Shown here: positions 22,391 to 32,889 of the stretch, one piece after another
Numbering within the stretch: the first letter of the stretch is position 1
Layout: each line of letters opens with the position of its first letter
Origin: Xylocopa sonorina
Lineage: Eukaryota; Arthropoda; Insecta; Hymenoptera; Apidae
Reading direction: 5' to 3'
NCBI RefSeq assembly: GCF_050948175.1
Contig: NC_135207.1
Span: 1,736,001 to 1,800,000 of the forward strand
Length of the DNA: 64,000 bases
Translations under genes and position numbers: made by a program
Notes under the pieces: generated by a model
Seen by the model: only the letters and a program-made list of their open reading frames with translations
Told to the model about the DNA's origin: nothing
Databases searched by the model: none

Positions 22391-23760
22391 TTTTTAAACA
22401 TTCTGTCGAACCAGTGACAATTTATTTCGATGCAGCGAAACCTGCGACTAATAATTATAAATTAGCAGGGGTAAAACCTAGTTTGTGTGGACATTATTCC
22501 ATTGAAAACAATTAATCAATATTTATACTCAAACAATTAGCAAATAATATTTCAAATTATCTGAATACAAAAAATTACATTGACACGTTAAACTAAAAAT
22601 CTCCTAATTGTAAATTAGCAGGAGTGGAATCTACGATTACTAATTGTAAATTAGCAAGGGTGAAACCTACGATTCCTAATTGTAAATTAACAGACGTGAT
22701 ACCTACGATTACTAATTGTAAATTAGCAGAGGTGAAACCTACGATTACTAATTGTAAATTAGCAGGGCTGAAACTTAGTTTGTGTGGACATTATTCCATT
22801 AAAAAAAAATTAATCAATATTTATACTCAAACAATCAGCAAATAATATTTCAAATTATCTGAATACAAAAAATTACATTGACACGTTAAACTAAAAATCT
22901 ACTAATTGTAAATTAGCAGGAGTGGAATCTACGATTACTAATTGTAAATTAGCAAGGGTGAAACCCTACGATTCCTAATTGTAAATTAATAGAGATGATA
23001 CCTACGATTACTAATTATAAATTAGAGGGAGTGAAACCTAGTTTGTGTGGACATTATTCCATTAAGAAAAAATTAATCAATATTTATCCTCAAACAATCA
23101 ACAAATAATATTTCAAATGACCTAAATACAAAAAATTACATTGACACGTTAAACAAAAGATGTACTAATTGTAAATTAGCAGGGGTGAAATTTTAAACAT
23201 TCTGTCGAATGAGTGACAATTTATTTCGATGCAGTGAAATCTACGATTTCTAATTATAAATTAGCAAGGATGAAACCTATGATTACTAATTGTAAATTAG
23301 CAGGGGTGAAACCTATGATTACTAATTGTAAATTAGCGAGGGTGAAACCTACGATTACTAGTTATAAATTAGCAGGGGTGAAACCTAGTTTGTGTGGACA
23401 TTATTCCATTAAAAACAATTAATCAATATTTATAGTCAAACAATCAGCAAATATTATTTTAAATTATCTGAATACAAAAAATTACATTGACACGTTAAAC
23501 TAAAAATCTACTAATTGTAAATTAGCAGAGGTGAAACCTACGATTACTAATTGTAAATTAGCAGGGCTGAAACTTAGTTTGTGTGGACATTATTCCATTA
23601 AAAAAAAATTAATCAATATTTATACTCAAACAATCAGCAAATAATATTTCAAATAATCTGAATACAAAAAATTACATTGATACGTTAAACTAAAAATTTA
23701 CTAATTGCAAATAATTAGCAGAGGTGAAACCTACGATTATTAATTGTAAATTATTAACCG
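22391..23760 (+). repeat. Compound array: 36-bp units within an 800-bp unit
   Basis: The basic unit is a 36-mer of the form ACTAATTGTAAATTAGCAGG + GGTGAAACCTACGATT, with the palindrome-like core CTAATTGTAAATTAG. Runs of it alternate with a block of about 120 bp starting AGTTTGTGTGGACATTATTC at 22,480, 22,777, 23,040, 23,387 and 23,576. A longer block starting TTTTAAACATTCTGTCGAA occurs at about 22,392 and 23,191, giving an 800-bp higher-order period. Since 36 is 12 codons, frames through it encode a repeated 12-residue peptide (TITNCKLAGVKP-like). Confidence 0.92.
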
Positions 23761-24560
23761 CTAAATAAAAGCGTCACTGGGATCTTTGAACGTGGAAAAC
23801 GTTCCGAGGTATTGTTCAGTGAAATATAACTGACACAGAAAATGCATTACACCGCGATATTTAATACATGCCCTTGCACATTGTACTTTGTTGCGCCAAT
23901 ACGAGTCAGGTCACTAGTGTTTTTAACTCTCTGCTTATTTTTTAATTGCTCACTTTGTAGGAGATAAATAATTTTGTAATATTTTTAGAATGTTTCATTC
24001 ATTTCATCAAAACTTTTAGAACTTTTCACTGTAAAGGATTGGACATAGTGTTTATAAGTTATTTAAGGGGATTTATGTAATTGTAATAAATTTTAAGGAA
24101 ATATTTTTGCATCTGTTTATCTGAGACAAGAAGGAAGATTGAAATACTGAATTTAAATTTTACTGGTACATTTATGGCTGAAATTTAACTTCTAGTAATT
24201 AAAGGTAATTAGCTCTGAGCGGTAATCAAGTTTTAAGTCCAAACATAAAATTATTCGGCTTTCAAACTCCCAACTTAATTACAAGGAACTATCAGAAGTC
24301 TATCTATTAACTATATACGTACTAATTACATATTAGAAAGCATGTTTACCCTGCGCAAATAAATCCAGCGAGTTCTAACCAAACTCCCCGCAAACTAATA
24401 ATTTTGTTTGTTTTGCACCACTGTTTATTTTAACCCTCACGCACACAGCTTTCCACAAACCTATGTCTTAAAATACTGTAGCAAAATAAGTCATAAGATC
24501 GATTTCACTCTTAATTATTTGTATAATAAAAGAAATGATTGCAACATGTATACATAAAAA
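23761..24560. other. Unique stretch, no gene seen
   Basis: A short GC-richer patch (23,765-23,910) is followed by AT-rich sequence. No ORF above 60 codons and no repeat recognised. Confidence 0.45.
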
Positions 24561-25178
24561 ATTACTTTTAACCATTAACATTACAACTTTCTATTTACGT
24601 ACATCATCAAGTAATTACGCTGTGCAGATAAAAACTAATTTATCGATTTCAATTTTAATACGCCAAAAAGAAATCACTCTCGTCTAAAATTAACCATGCG
24701 CTTTTCTATCAAAAAACTAGTAAAGAAATTACTTTTAACCATATTCAAACTTTCTATTTACGTACATAATCAAATAATTACGCTGTGCAGATAAAAACTA
24801 ATTTGTCGATTTTAATTTTAATATACTAAAAAAAAATCACTCTCGTCTAAAATTAACCATGTGCTTTTCTATCGAAAAACCAATAAAAAAATTACTTTTA
24901 ATCACTGTACAAATTTCTATTTACATAGATCATCAAATAATTACGCTGTACCAGATAAAAACTAATTTGTTCATTTCAATTTTAATATACCAAAAAAAAA
25001 TTACTGTCGCCTAAAATTAATCACGTGCTTCTCTATCAAAAAATCAGTAAATAAATTACTTTTAACCACATTACAATTTTCTATTTTATTACAATTTTCT
25101 AATTTTAGTGTGCCAAAAAAAAATCACCCTCGTCTAAAATTAACCACATGCTTCTCAATCAAAAAACCATTAAAGAAC
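24561..25178 (+). repeat. About 165-bp tandem array, nearly 4 copies
   Basis: ATTACTTTTAACC or a variant starts at 24,561, 24,728, 24,891 and 25,055. Units share ATTACGCTGTGCAGATAAAA and ATCACTCTCGTCTAAAATTA. The last unit is shortened by internal deletion. Confidence 0.9.
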
Positions 25179-25289
25179 GTACAAACAAACATTACACGCA
25201 AATAAAATTCATAAGACATACTGACAGCAGATCCACTCCAAGTAAGAACCAATCCACGAAAACAAGACCAACGAGACCGTAGAAAAACG

Positions 25290-25607
25290 TATTTCCATTC
25301 GAACATCCCGTTTCGAGCTCGAAATCGACGCTTGAAAATAGCAGGAAATCCACAGGCGGTTGTTCTAGGCGAAAAAAAAGTATTAAATGGAAAACGATGG
25401 AACGTGGAATTTATCCGCAGGAAGTTTCATTCCCGCTCGCATAGTCGACGCTTATTTCCCCGTTCGACGGTGGCCATAATTAATTTTCTTCGCCGCACGT
25501 TGCGTATTACCAGTCGTAAACTCACGAGCCATCCAAGTTCCCCTCGCCACCGCTGCGGGACCGCATCCCATCCCCTCTTCGCGGGAGATTCGTTAATCAT
25601 CCGGCGG
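25290..25607. other. GC-rich unique island
   Basis: CpG-rich sequence crossed by a 124-codon plus-strand frame (25,332-25,706) that is Arg/Ser-rich with no domain. Part of the frame runs into the duplicated block beyond 25,607. I do not call a gene. Confidence 0.3.
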
Positions 25608-26410
25608 ATCTTCCGTGTCTGGCGAACACGTCCAGCTGGGATCGATAGCTCGCGGTGTACGGGGCGTTCCGTGACGATCCTTCAAAAGTTTCGCGCACGA
25701 AATTGAGAAATTACCTCGACAGGATCCGTTTTGTTTACGTTAGATCATTTGGGTTGTCCAAGTGCTTACGCCGTAATTATAATTTGTCGATAGAAAATAA
25801 GCTACGAGAAAAACAGAAAGCGAGGAATTGTATAATCGGATGATAGAAGAATTTACAGAAAGTCAACTGACCGACAGAAATTAGAATATCTGGATCTTCC
25901 GTGTCCAGCTGAGATCGATAGCTCGCGGTGTACGGGGCGTTCCGTGACGATCCTTCAAAAGTTTCGCGCACCAAATTGAGAAATTACCTCGACAGGATCC
26001 GTTCCGTTTACGTTAGATCATTTGGGTTGTCCAAGTGCTTACGCCGTAACCAAACACGTGTATCAGGTTTCGACAAATGAAAGAGTCATTTGAGAAGCGT
26101 TTCTGAATTTCGAACTAAGGTTCCAGGTGAATAATTGCTGAAAAACACTAAACTTCAGGTAAATGAAAAACTACGTAAGGTAGATAAAGAATTTTTGTCG
26201 ATAGAAAATAAGCTACGAGAAAAACGGAAAGCGAGGAATTGTATAATCGAATGATAGAAGAATTTACAGAAAGTCAACTGACCGACAGAAATTAGAATAT
26301 CTGGATCTTCCGTGTCCAGCTGAGATCGATAGCTCGCGGTGTACGGGGCGTTCCGTAACGATCCTTCAAAAGTTTCGCGCACGAAATTGAGAAATTAACT
26401 CGACAGGATC
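25608..26410 (+). repeat. Triplicated block (286 and 410 bp periods)
   Basis: The segment from GATCTTCCGTGTC through GGGGCGTTCCGTGACGATCC to CGACAGGATCC starts at 25,607, 25,893 and 26,303. Between the copies lies the dispersed repeat also found at 16,013-16,293. The first inter-copy interval lacks about 125 bp present in the second. Two near-identical minus-strand frames (65 and 75 codons) come from this duplication. Confidence 0.93.
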
Positions 26411-26660
26411 CCCCACGGGGATTGGAGGGTGGTTTGTCCGCGCGTCAGGGGGTAGACGCTGCGGTAGCGTTGGAGCTGTGATAGTTTCAGATGCGACGCA
26501 GGTAATTTATCGCGTATCGCGTCGATTTGAATCGCAAATTGTCCGAGATTATGCCCACGGTTGGATGCAGACGCGTAAACGGAGACGTTTTCGAGCCTGC
26601 AATCGACGCGCTGAGCGCGCGGGACGGTTGCCCTGGTGAGAAAATTAGGTTTGCGTTCGA
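26411..26660. other. GC-rich unique island
   Basis: CpG-rich, with TATCGCGTATCGCGTCGATT and GACGCGCTGAGCGCGCGGGA. No ORF. Possible regulatory sequence, untested. Confidence 0.3.
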
Positions 26661-26714
26661 TTTACAGAGTTTGCTTACGTGATGTCGAATAACGATTCTT
26701 TAACAGTTATTTTT

Positions 26715-26803
26715 TGTGGTATTTTTTATTATTCTTTCGACTTGATTACCTTTTCTAAGTGGATTGTCGAAAAACTTCTACACTCGATTTTCTTCACTTT
26801 GAT
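26715..26803 (+). repeat. About 90-bp block duplicated either side of the inverted-pair element
   Basis: CGACTTGATTACCTTTTCTA to TTTTCTTCACTTTGATA recurs at about 27,530-27,612 in direct orientation. The 650-bp element lies between the two copies, so either it inserted into a pre-existing tandem repeat or the flank was duplicated with it. Confidence 0.8.
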
Positions 26804-27473
26804 ATGGACTGTTTATTTTGAAAGTGATGTGTAAGTCCTTTTTTAAAAAAATGAGATATGATGTAATTTATGGTTAATTTAGTGTAAACTTTTTATTTGT
26901 AACTAATTAGTATTTAATAGTTTAAAAAATGCTAATGCTTTGTTCAATTTAAATGTTGTATCACGATGCAAAGCCTATTATATTAAAAAAATATAAGGAT
27001 ATGCAGCAGCTATATATAATATTTCAAAACACTGTCACATGAACAGCATAAATAATTAATAATACCAATATCTTGTGTTAAGTTTAACAATATATAAATA
27101 TAATTAACGTTCATAATAAAAAATACTAATTCTATTTTATTTCTTGTTATTATTTATAAAGAAAATTGGATTGATATGAGATATATTTTAAGTGACATTT
27201 GTTATTTCAAAATTGAAATTAAATGATATTTACAATTGACAAATTATGAAAGTGGTGTAAGTCCATTTGCAGCCTGCAAATTGTCAATTATTTTAGTTAA
27301 ATTCCCCTAAAATAAATTTATATAATCAAAAATTACATATTGATAAATTAGTACAAACATTCTCAGACTTCACATAATTAGCCTATATTTTTTAATTGTC
27401 AGATCTGCTAACATTCAATTTTCTCGAGACAAAAGAAAACGGATTTGCACCACTTTCAAAATAAACGGTCCAT
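26804..27473 (-). mobile_element. Non-autonomous DNA element, inverted-pair copy 2
   Basis: Reverse complement of 5,493-6,142 over its full length. Ends are TGGACTGTTTATTTTGAAAG and its inverted match CTTTCAAAATAAACGGTCCA, with TA (or ATAT) on both outer sides. An extra internal copy of the end motif (GAAAGTGGTGTAAGTCCATT) lies near 27,248. There is no coding potential. Superfamily not determined. Confidence 0.75.
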
Positions 27474-27690
27474 ATACGTATATATATCGTATATAATATC
27501 GTTTAAGGACACTTATTTTCGCAACATTTGTTATTGTTCTTTTGACTTGATTACCTTTTCTAAGTGAACTTTCGAAGAACTTCTACACACGATTTTCTTC
27601 ACCTTTATATACTTATATAATCAAGAACTCTCTTCTGAGTAACATTTTATGGAATTATTGTTTATTTAAAAGTTATTAATGAAGAAAGGT

Positions 27691-28290
27691 TGAAAATTGT
27701 GCTATAATTATTATCACATGAAACTTTTGGTACTAAAAGTTTATGTGTTTTCACGATGACGCGGTCATTTATTTATATTTTATATCTATTAACATGCTGG
27801 TGTTTCATTACATGTTGATGTTAATTATATAAGTCGATCTGAAGGTGCTATTCCCCAGCATAGTTCTTATTAATTCTATATACATTACTTATTCAGAAAT
27901 CGTGCAAACTTCCCACGAATTTGAAACTGCAAAGAATGCGAGAAAATAAATTTGTTTTTGTTAAGTGGAAAGTTAAAATATGCAGCATCAATGTTATAGT
28001 AGACTAAAGTATTACAATTTACTTACTAGATTATTTATTTATTTCTCTCTCCCCATTTTCTTCTGCATAGTTGAAACAGAAAATATACTTGATTGACATA
28101 CTCACTTGACAAACACACTTGATTGAGAGTTAAGTTAAGTTAGGGTACTATTTCGGATAGGTATGCTTTACAAAACAAATAATAGAAATAAACATTATAT
28201 TCACAGAAAAATATTCAGATTTCCAAGAAAACTGCAACGCATACATTAACAATCTTTCTTTGTTAATAACTTTTGAATGAACAATAATAA
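27691..28290 (+). repeat. Dispersed duplicate block (pairs with 31,923-32,491)
   Basis: From TGAAAATTGTGCTATAATTA through TTTTCACGATGACGCGGTCA to GTTAATAACTTTT it matches 31,923-32,491 in the same orientation, with substitutions and several indels. No terminal repeats or ORF are visible. Confidence 0.9.
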
Positions 28291-28619
28291 GCGGTTAGAA
28301 CCTATTTAATATTACTCAGGGAGGTATCCTTAATAACACACATATTTCAAAGTCAAGAAAATCGGATCCAGAAGCTTCTCGAAATGTTATCTCCATTTTT
28401 AAACTAAAATTTTTTCTTAATATTATAATAATAATCTAATTCAGAGAATAATAATTCAGAAATAATATAATTCAGAATATATAATAATAAAATAATTAAA
28501 ATAGAATAATTATATATAATAATTAAAGTAGAATAATTCAGAAAAAATATAAGTGCATATGTAAAACACAAATGATGTTTATTATATCACTAAGAACTTA
28601 AGAATACCTACACTATGCA
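28291..28619. other. AT-rich stretch, no gene seen
   Basis: Dominated by ATAATAATT and AATTCAGAATAAT-like low-complexity sequence from about 28,425 to 28,550. No feature is supported. Confidence 0.5.
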
Positions 28620-29040
28620 TTAAATTAATGGCGTCGAAACAATTGTTCTCGTTCCTACTAGAAAATATAAATTATAGAGCGGTGGTCGCGGACAAATTTT
28701 GACTATCGTCGTAAAGTTAAGGCGAGAGATGCAATCTGGTGTGTCAGCGTTGGGTGAAAGTCGAACGATGCTAAGGGTGAGAAAGATGCAATCCCTTTGC
28801 ATCTGTTAGCGCGTAGCGAGGGCTTGACGAACACCCAGGATAGCCTCCCTTGGGGTAGCCTTCCTTAACACGTTTAGTTTGAAGAGCCTCGTAGTCGACT
28901 ACTGTGCTTCTGGCGTGAAGCCCAACTGCCGGAGGAACTATCTCCCCCCCCCCCCCCCCTTTCTAAGTCACCCTGAGAAAGTACCCAGGTCCAATAGCTT
29001 TCTTCTGCTAAGTACCTGGCGAAAGAGCCTGTAAAAACGA
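28620..29040. other. GC-rich block with C16 homopolymer, origin unknown
   Basis: Sharp compositional change from the AT-rich left flank. It contains a run of 16 C at 28,944-28,959, the imperfect repeat GATAGCCTCC/GGTAGCCTTCC, and AAGTACCCAGG / AAGTACCTGG either side of a CTTTCTTCTGC segment. The 60-codon minus-strand frame has no recognisable domain. It could be a fragment of a retroelement or a host transcript. Confidence 0.3.
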
Positions 29041-29083
29041 AAACAAAGTTTGAAAGCGAGAATGTATTTGTGAAAACGCTGTA

Positions 29084-29390
29084 TGCGATAATATGCAGGG
29101 TGGGGCAGTAACTGTCAGCACCTCAGATATCTTCGAAACTATAAGTTTCACAGAAATTGTTGTTTATACAAAATTGCACAGTACATGCGATAATATGCAG
29201 GGTGGGACAGTAACTGTCAGCACCTCAGATATCTTCGGAACTGTAAGTTTCACAGAAATTGTTGCTTATACAAAATTGCACAGTACATGCGATAATATGC
29301 AGGGTGGGGCAGTAACTGTCAGCACCTCAGATATCTTCGAAACTATAAGCCTCACAGAAATTTTTGCTGATACAAAATTGCACAATATAA
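29084..29390 (+). repeat. 102-bp tandem repeat, 3 copies
   Basis: TGCGATAATATGCAGGGTGG starts at 29,084, 29,186 and 29,288. Units differ at only a few sites. 102 bp is 34 codons, so one plus-strand frame (29,093-29,416) runs through all three with a repeated 34-residue segment. The repeated unit is the outer end of the transposon arm that follows, so the open frame is likely coincidental. Confidence 0.93.
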
Positions 29391-30432
29391 AAGGGCCCAT
29401 CCTTTGGCGACAATAGTTTTTTTGTAACTGGAGGTATGTTGGACATTTAAAGGTTGTCTTCATTTTTTTAAGTGGATTGGTATGTTTTTTCTTCTGTAAT
29501 ACGATAGGCCATCTTAGAACGAAGTTAATGACCTGTAATATGAAGCCATTGAGGGTCATAGAAAGTAAAGAAAGACGATATTACTTACGGTTTGGTAGTA
29601 AATGAAACATGCGTATCGTAAACAGTCGAAAAATGCGTTATGTTTACAGTTTACTTCAGTGTGAATAAACACTGCTCGAAGGGCATTTTGATAGTTTGCA
29701 GGATAAGTTAAACATGATAAGATTAGTATCGATAAAGCAGTAAATGTGGGGTCCTCGAAAACTGAATTTCTGACGCGTTCATGACATCAATGCCAATTTT
29801 ATATTGGGTCTTTTGCTAGAAGAATTACGTTTACTTATACGACAATGCATATTATTCATTGATTGCACGAACAGAAGTGGATAACAAATTTCGAAATTAT
29901 TAAATTGGACATGGCGGTCCAATTTCGTGGCCAGCTGGTTTACCAAACATAACACCTCTAAATTTCTTTCTGTGGAGAACACTGATAGAGAAACTGTGCA
30001 AAAAAGTATCAACTACACCTTACGACATGCAACAGCGAATTATTACAGCAATTATTGTGCGTCAATAAGTTCTGACAACGATGGTCATCATTTCGAACAC
30101 CTACTATAAACATATGCGTCATTTACTATCAAACCATAAGTATTATCGCCCTTTTTTACTTTCTATGACCTTCAGTGGTTTCATGTTACAGGTAGTTGAA
30201 TTAAAATAGTTTTAAGATGCTCTATCGTATTACAGAAGAAAAAAACATACTGATCCATTTAAAGAAATGAGGGTAACCTTCAAATGTTCGATGAAACCTC
30301 CACTTACAAAAAAACTATTCTCGCCAAAGGATGGGCACCTTCGTACTGTGCAATTTTGTACCAGCAAAAATTTCTGTGAAACTTATAGTTTCGAAGATAT
30401 CTGAGGTGCTAATAGTTACTGCCCCACCATGC
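29299..30432 (+). mobile_element. Relic DNA transposon with long terminal inverted repeats
   Basis: The left arm (29,299-29,617) and right arm (30,112-30,432) are inverted copies of about 320 bp, sharing GGTGGGGCAGTAACT, AGATATCTTCGAAACTATA and GGCCCATCCTTTGGCGA (one or two changes). Between them lies a broken DDxD transposase. The 102-bp repeats extend the left end to 29,084. The target duplication is not clear. Superfamily IS630/Tc1/mariner is inferred from the transposase tail. Confidence 0.75.
29781..30068 (+). pseudogene. Tc1/mariner-type transposase, C-terminal fragment, inactivated
   Basis: The frame from 29,781 reads to TAA at 30,066-30,068 with in-frame stops at 29,817 and 29,901. 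It contains YDNAYYS, matching the second catalytic Asp region (DNA..H), then GGPISWPAGLPNITPLNFFL, which resembles the third catalytic region of DDE/D transposases where the usual pattern is PDLxPxDFFLW. Here both expected Asp residues read Asn. Spacing from the retained Asp to the altered position is 39 residues. The N-terminal DNA-binding part and first Asp are not visible. It is therefore a dead fragment inside the inverted arms. Exact mariner subgroup is uncertain. Confidence 0.7.
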
Positions 30433-30444
30433 GTAATAAAATTA

Positions 30445-31033
30445 TTAATACGTTGATGCACATTTTTAACATTACAATCGCCCTCAGAAACACTTTTTTT
30501 TAACGATTTTTTATGACTGCCAGATGAAGTCGGGTGTAAGTTGTATGTTTGGAAGTGAAAATTATCACATTTGGCCACAGTTTCTTTCAAAAAACTTTCG
30601 AATGACGGCTACAATCGTCATTTGCTCAGTATGTCATTTCTCTATTCCCCAAGCAAATGACGGCTATAACCGTCATGACGACTATACAGCATTTGCTTTA
30701 CTAATTCATTGTATTTACTTAATTCATGAAAAAATACAGAATAAATGGTTCGTCTTCCCAGAATCATCTTTCGACTGTTATAGCAGTCATTTGTCTCTAA
30801 ACACTCAAATATTTCAAAGCGAAAAAAAACAACTAATGTGCTGTCTGGCATGCTATCACTTTTTTCCTAGATGTGTTACTCAATAATTTAACAAGTGTAT
30901 GTGTTAGTACACTTCGTACTAACGCTGTTCTTTTTTTTATTGATTAAAATATGCACGACGGCTATAACCGTCATTTGCGTAAATATCGTCAAGGATCTGA
31001 CGACTATAGACGTCATTTACGTCAAAGTGTTAA
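30445..31033 (-). mobile_element. TTAA-flanked palindrome-rich element, copy a
   Basis: Begins TTAATACGTTGATGCACATT and ends TTTACGTCAAAGTGTTAA, inverted counterparts of the family termini (TTAACACGTTGACGC). Inside are repeated palindromic motifs such as GACGGCTATAACCGTC, plus GTTAGTACACTTCGTACTAAC. Frames across it are not transposase-like. A TTAA target and TTAA-internal ends are typical of piggyBac-type elements; that assignment is inferred. Confidence 0.75.
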
Positions 31034-31246
31034 AATTAAACAGTAAATTAATCAGTCAGTCTTTGTCCGGTCCTTATTTCTTTTCCTACATTGTCTTTCC
31101 CACATTTATTCAACTTTCATTTGATGGAACATTGTTCCACTCGATGACCCATCTCGTGGGCTAGAGTTTCCGCCAGAACGGCTATGTCATCCATCTTGGC
31201 GTTAGTTATTAAGCGATAAATGTAAGTAGCGTTCTTCAGTTTACGA

Positions 31247-31803
31247 TTAACACGTTGACGCACATTTTTGACTTTACGATCGCCCTCAGAAACACTTTCT
31301 TTCGATTGTTTATGACTGCCAGATGAAATCAGGTCTTAGTTGTACGTTTGGAAATGAAAATTACCACATTTGGCCACAGTTTTGTCATGTCTTTCACAAT
31401 CGTCATTTGCTCAAAAAACCAGCTAATGTGCTGTCTGGCATGCTATTACTTTTTTTCTAGATGTGTTACTCAATAATTAACAAGTGTATGGTAATATAAT
31501 ATACTTAATTACACTTCGTACTAACGTTGTTCTTTTTTTATTGATTAAAATATGCATGACGGCTATAATCGTCATTTGCTCAAAAAACCAGTTAATATGC
31601 TGTCTGGCATGCTATTACTTTTTTTCTAGATGTGTTACTCAATAATTAACAAGTGTATGGTAATATAATATACTTAATTACACTTCGTACTAACGCTGTT
31701 TTTTTTTTATTGATTAAAATATGCACGACGGCTATAACCGTCCTTTGCGTACATATCGCCAAGGATCTGACGGCTATAGACGGCATTTGCGTCAATGTGT
31801 TAA
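31247..31803 (-). mobile_element. TTAA-flanked palindrome-rich element, copy b
   Basis: Starts TTAACACGTTGACGCACATT and ends GCGTCAATGTGTTAA. An internal segment of about 165 bp (CTCAAAAAACCAGCTAATGT onward, from about 31,412) is repeated from about 31,577. It keeps four GACGGCTATARNCGTC-like motifs. The sequence just outside its left end also matches the flank of the copy near 54.7 kb. Confidence 0.78.
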
Positions 31804-31805
31804 AC

Positions 31806-31922
31806 AGAAATCGAACGAAAAATGGTCGAAATATTGAAATTTCGAATATTTCGTGATATTAATTCCAATAGGAAGATTAAAGTTTCGAGTAGCAGTGTTG
31901 CAACGCCGCTACAGTATTAATT
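31806..31922 (+). repeat. 117-bp block, duplicated at 32,779-32,895
   Basis: GAAATCGAACGAAAAATGGT to CGCTACAGTATTAATTT is present twice about 973 bp apart with two or three differences. Each copy follows the TTAA end of a palindrome-family element, so element end and flank were duplicated together. Confidence 0.95.
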
Positions 31923-32491
31923 TGAAAATTGTGCTATAATTATCACATAAAACTTTGGGTACTAGAAACGGATTATATGATTGATACCGTTTATGTGTTT
32001 TCACGATGACGCGGTCATTTATTTATATTTTGTATCTATTAACATGCTGTTGTTTTATTACATGTTGATGCTAATTATATAAGACGTTGCGAAGTAGCTA
32101 TTCCTAGCAGAGTTCTTATTAATTCTATATACATCACTTATCCACAAATGTGCAGACTTCCTACGAATTTGAAACTGTAAAATAATGTACAAATAAATGT
32201 ACAAATAATGTAAAAATAATGTTCACCGGTTCATTAAAATATGCGGGAAAATAAACTTGTTTTTATTAAGTGGAAAGTTAAAAGATGCAGCATCAACGTT
32301 ACAGTAGATGAAGGAATTAGCATTTACACTACAATTTTTTAGCTTAGGGTATTATTTCGGATGGGAGTGCTTTACAAAACAAATAATAGAAACAAACATT
32401 ATATCCACCAAAAAATGTTCAGATTTCCAGAAAAACTGCGACGCATACATTAACAATTTTCCTTTGTTAATAACTTTTTAATTAACAATAA
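31923..32491 (+). repeat. Dispersed duplicate block (pairs with 27,691-28,290)
   Basis: Matches 27,691-28,290 in the same orientation. Relative to that copy it has an extra piece of about 50 bp with repeats of AATGTACAAATA near 32,185-32,215. It lies between two palindrome-family fragments. Confidence 0.9.
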
Positions 32492-32775
32492 TCAATAATT
32501 TAACAAGTGTATGTGTTAGTACACTTCGTACTAACGCTGTTCTTTTTTTATTGATTAAAATATGCACAACGGCTATAACCGTCATTTGCGTAAATATCGT
32601 CAAGGATCTGACGGCTATAGACGTTATTTACGTCAAAGTGTTAACAAATGTATGTTAGTATAATATAATTAGTTACACTTCGTACTAACGCTGTTCCTTT
32701 TTTTATTCATTAAAATATGCACGACGACTATAACCGTCATTTGCCTACATATCGTCATTTGCGTCAACGTGTTAA
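32490..32775 (-). mobile_element. Two truncated palindrome-family fragments
   Basis: The first fragment runs to TTACGTCAAAGTGTTAA at 32,644, and the second to GCGTCAACGTGTTAA at 32,775. Each retains only the end carrying the palindromes and the ACACTTCGTACTAACGCTGT motif. The tandem order of two partial right ends suggests duplication or nested insertion. Confidence 0.75.
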
Positions 32776-32889
32776 ATAGAAATCGAACGAAAAATGGTCG
32801 AAATATTGAAATTTCGAATATATCGTGATATTAATTCCAATAGGAAGATTAAAGTTTCGAGCAGCAGTGTTGCAACGCCGCTACAGTAT

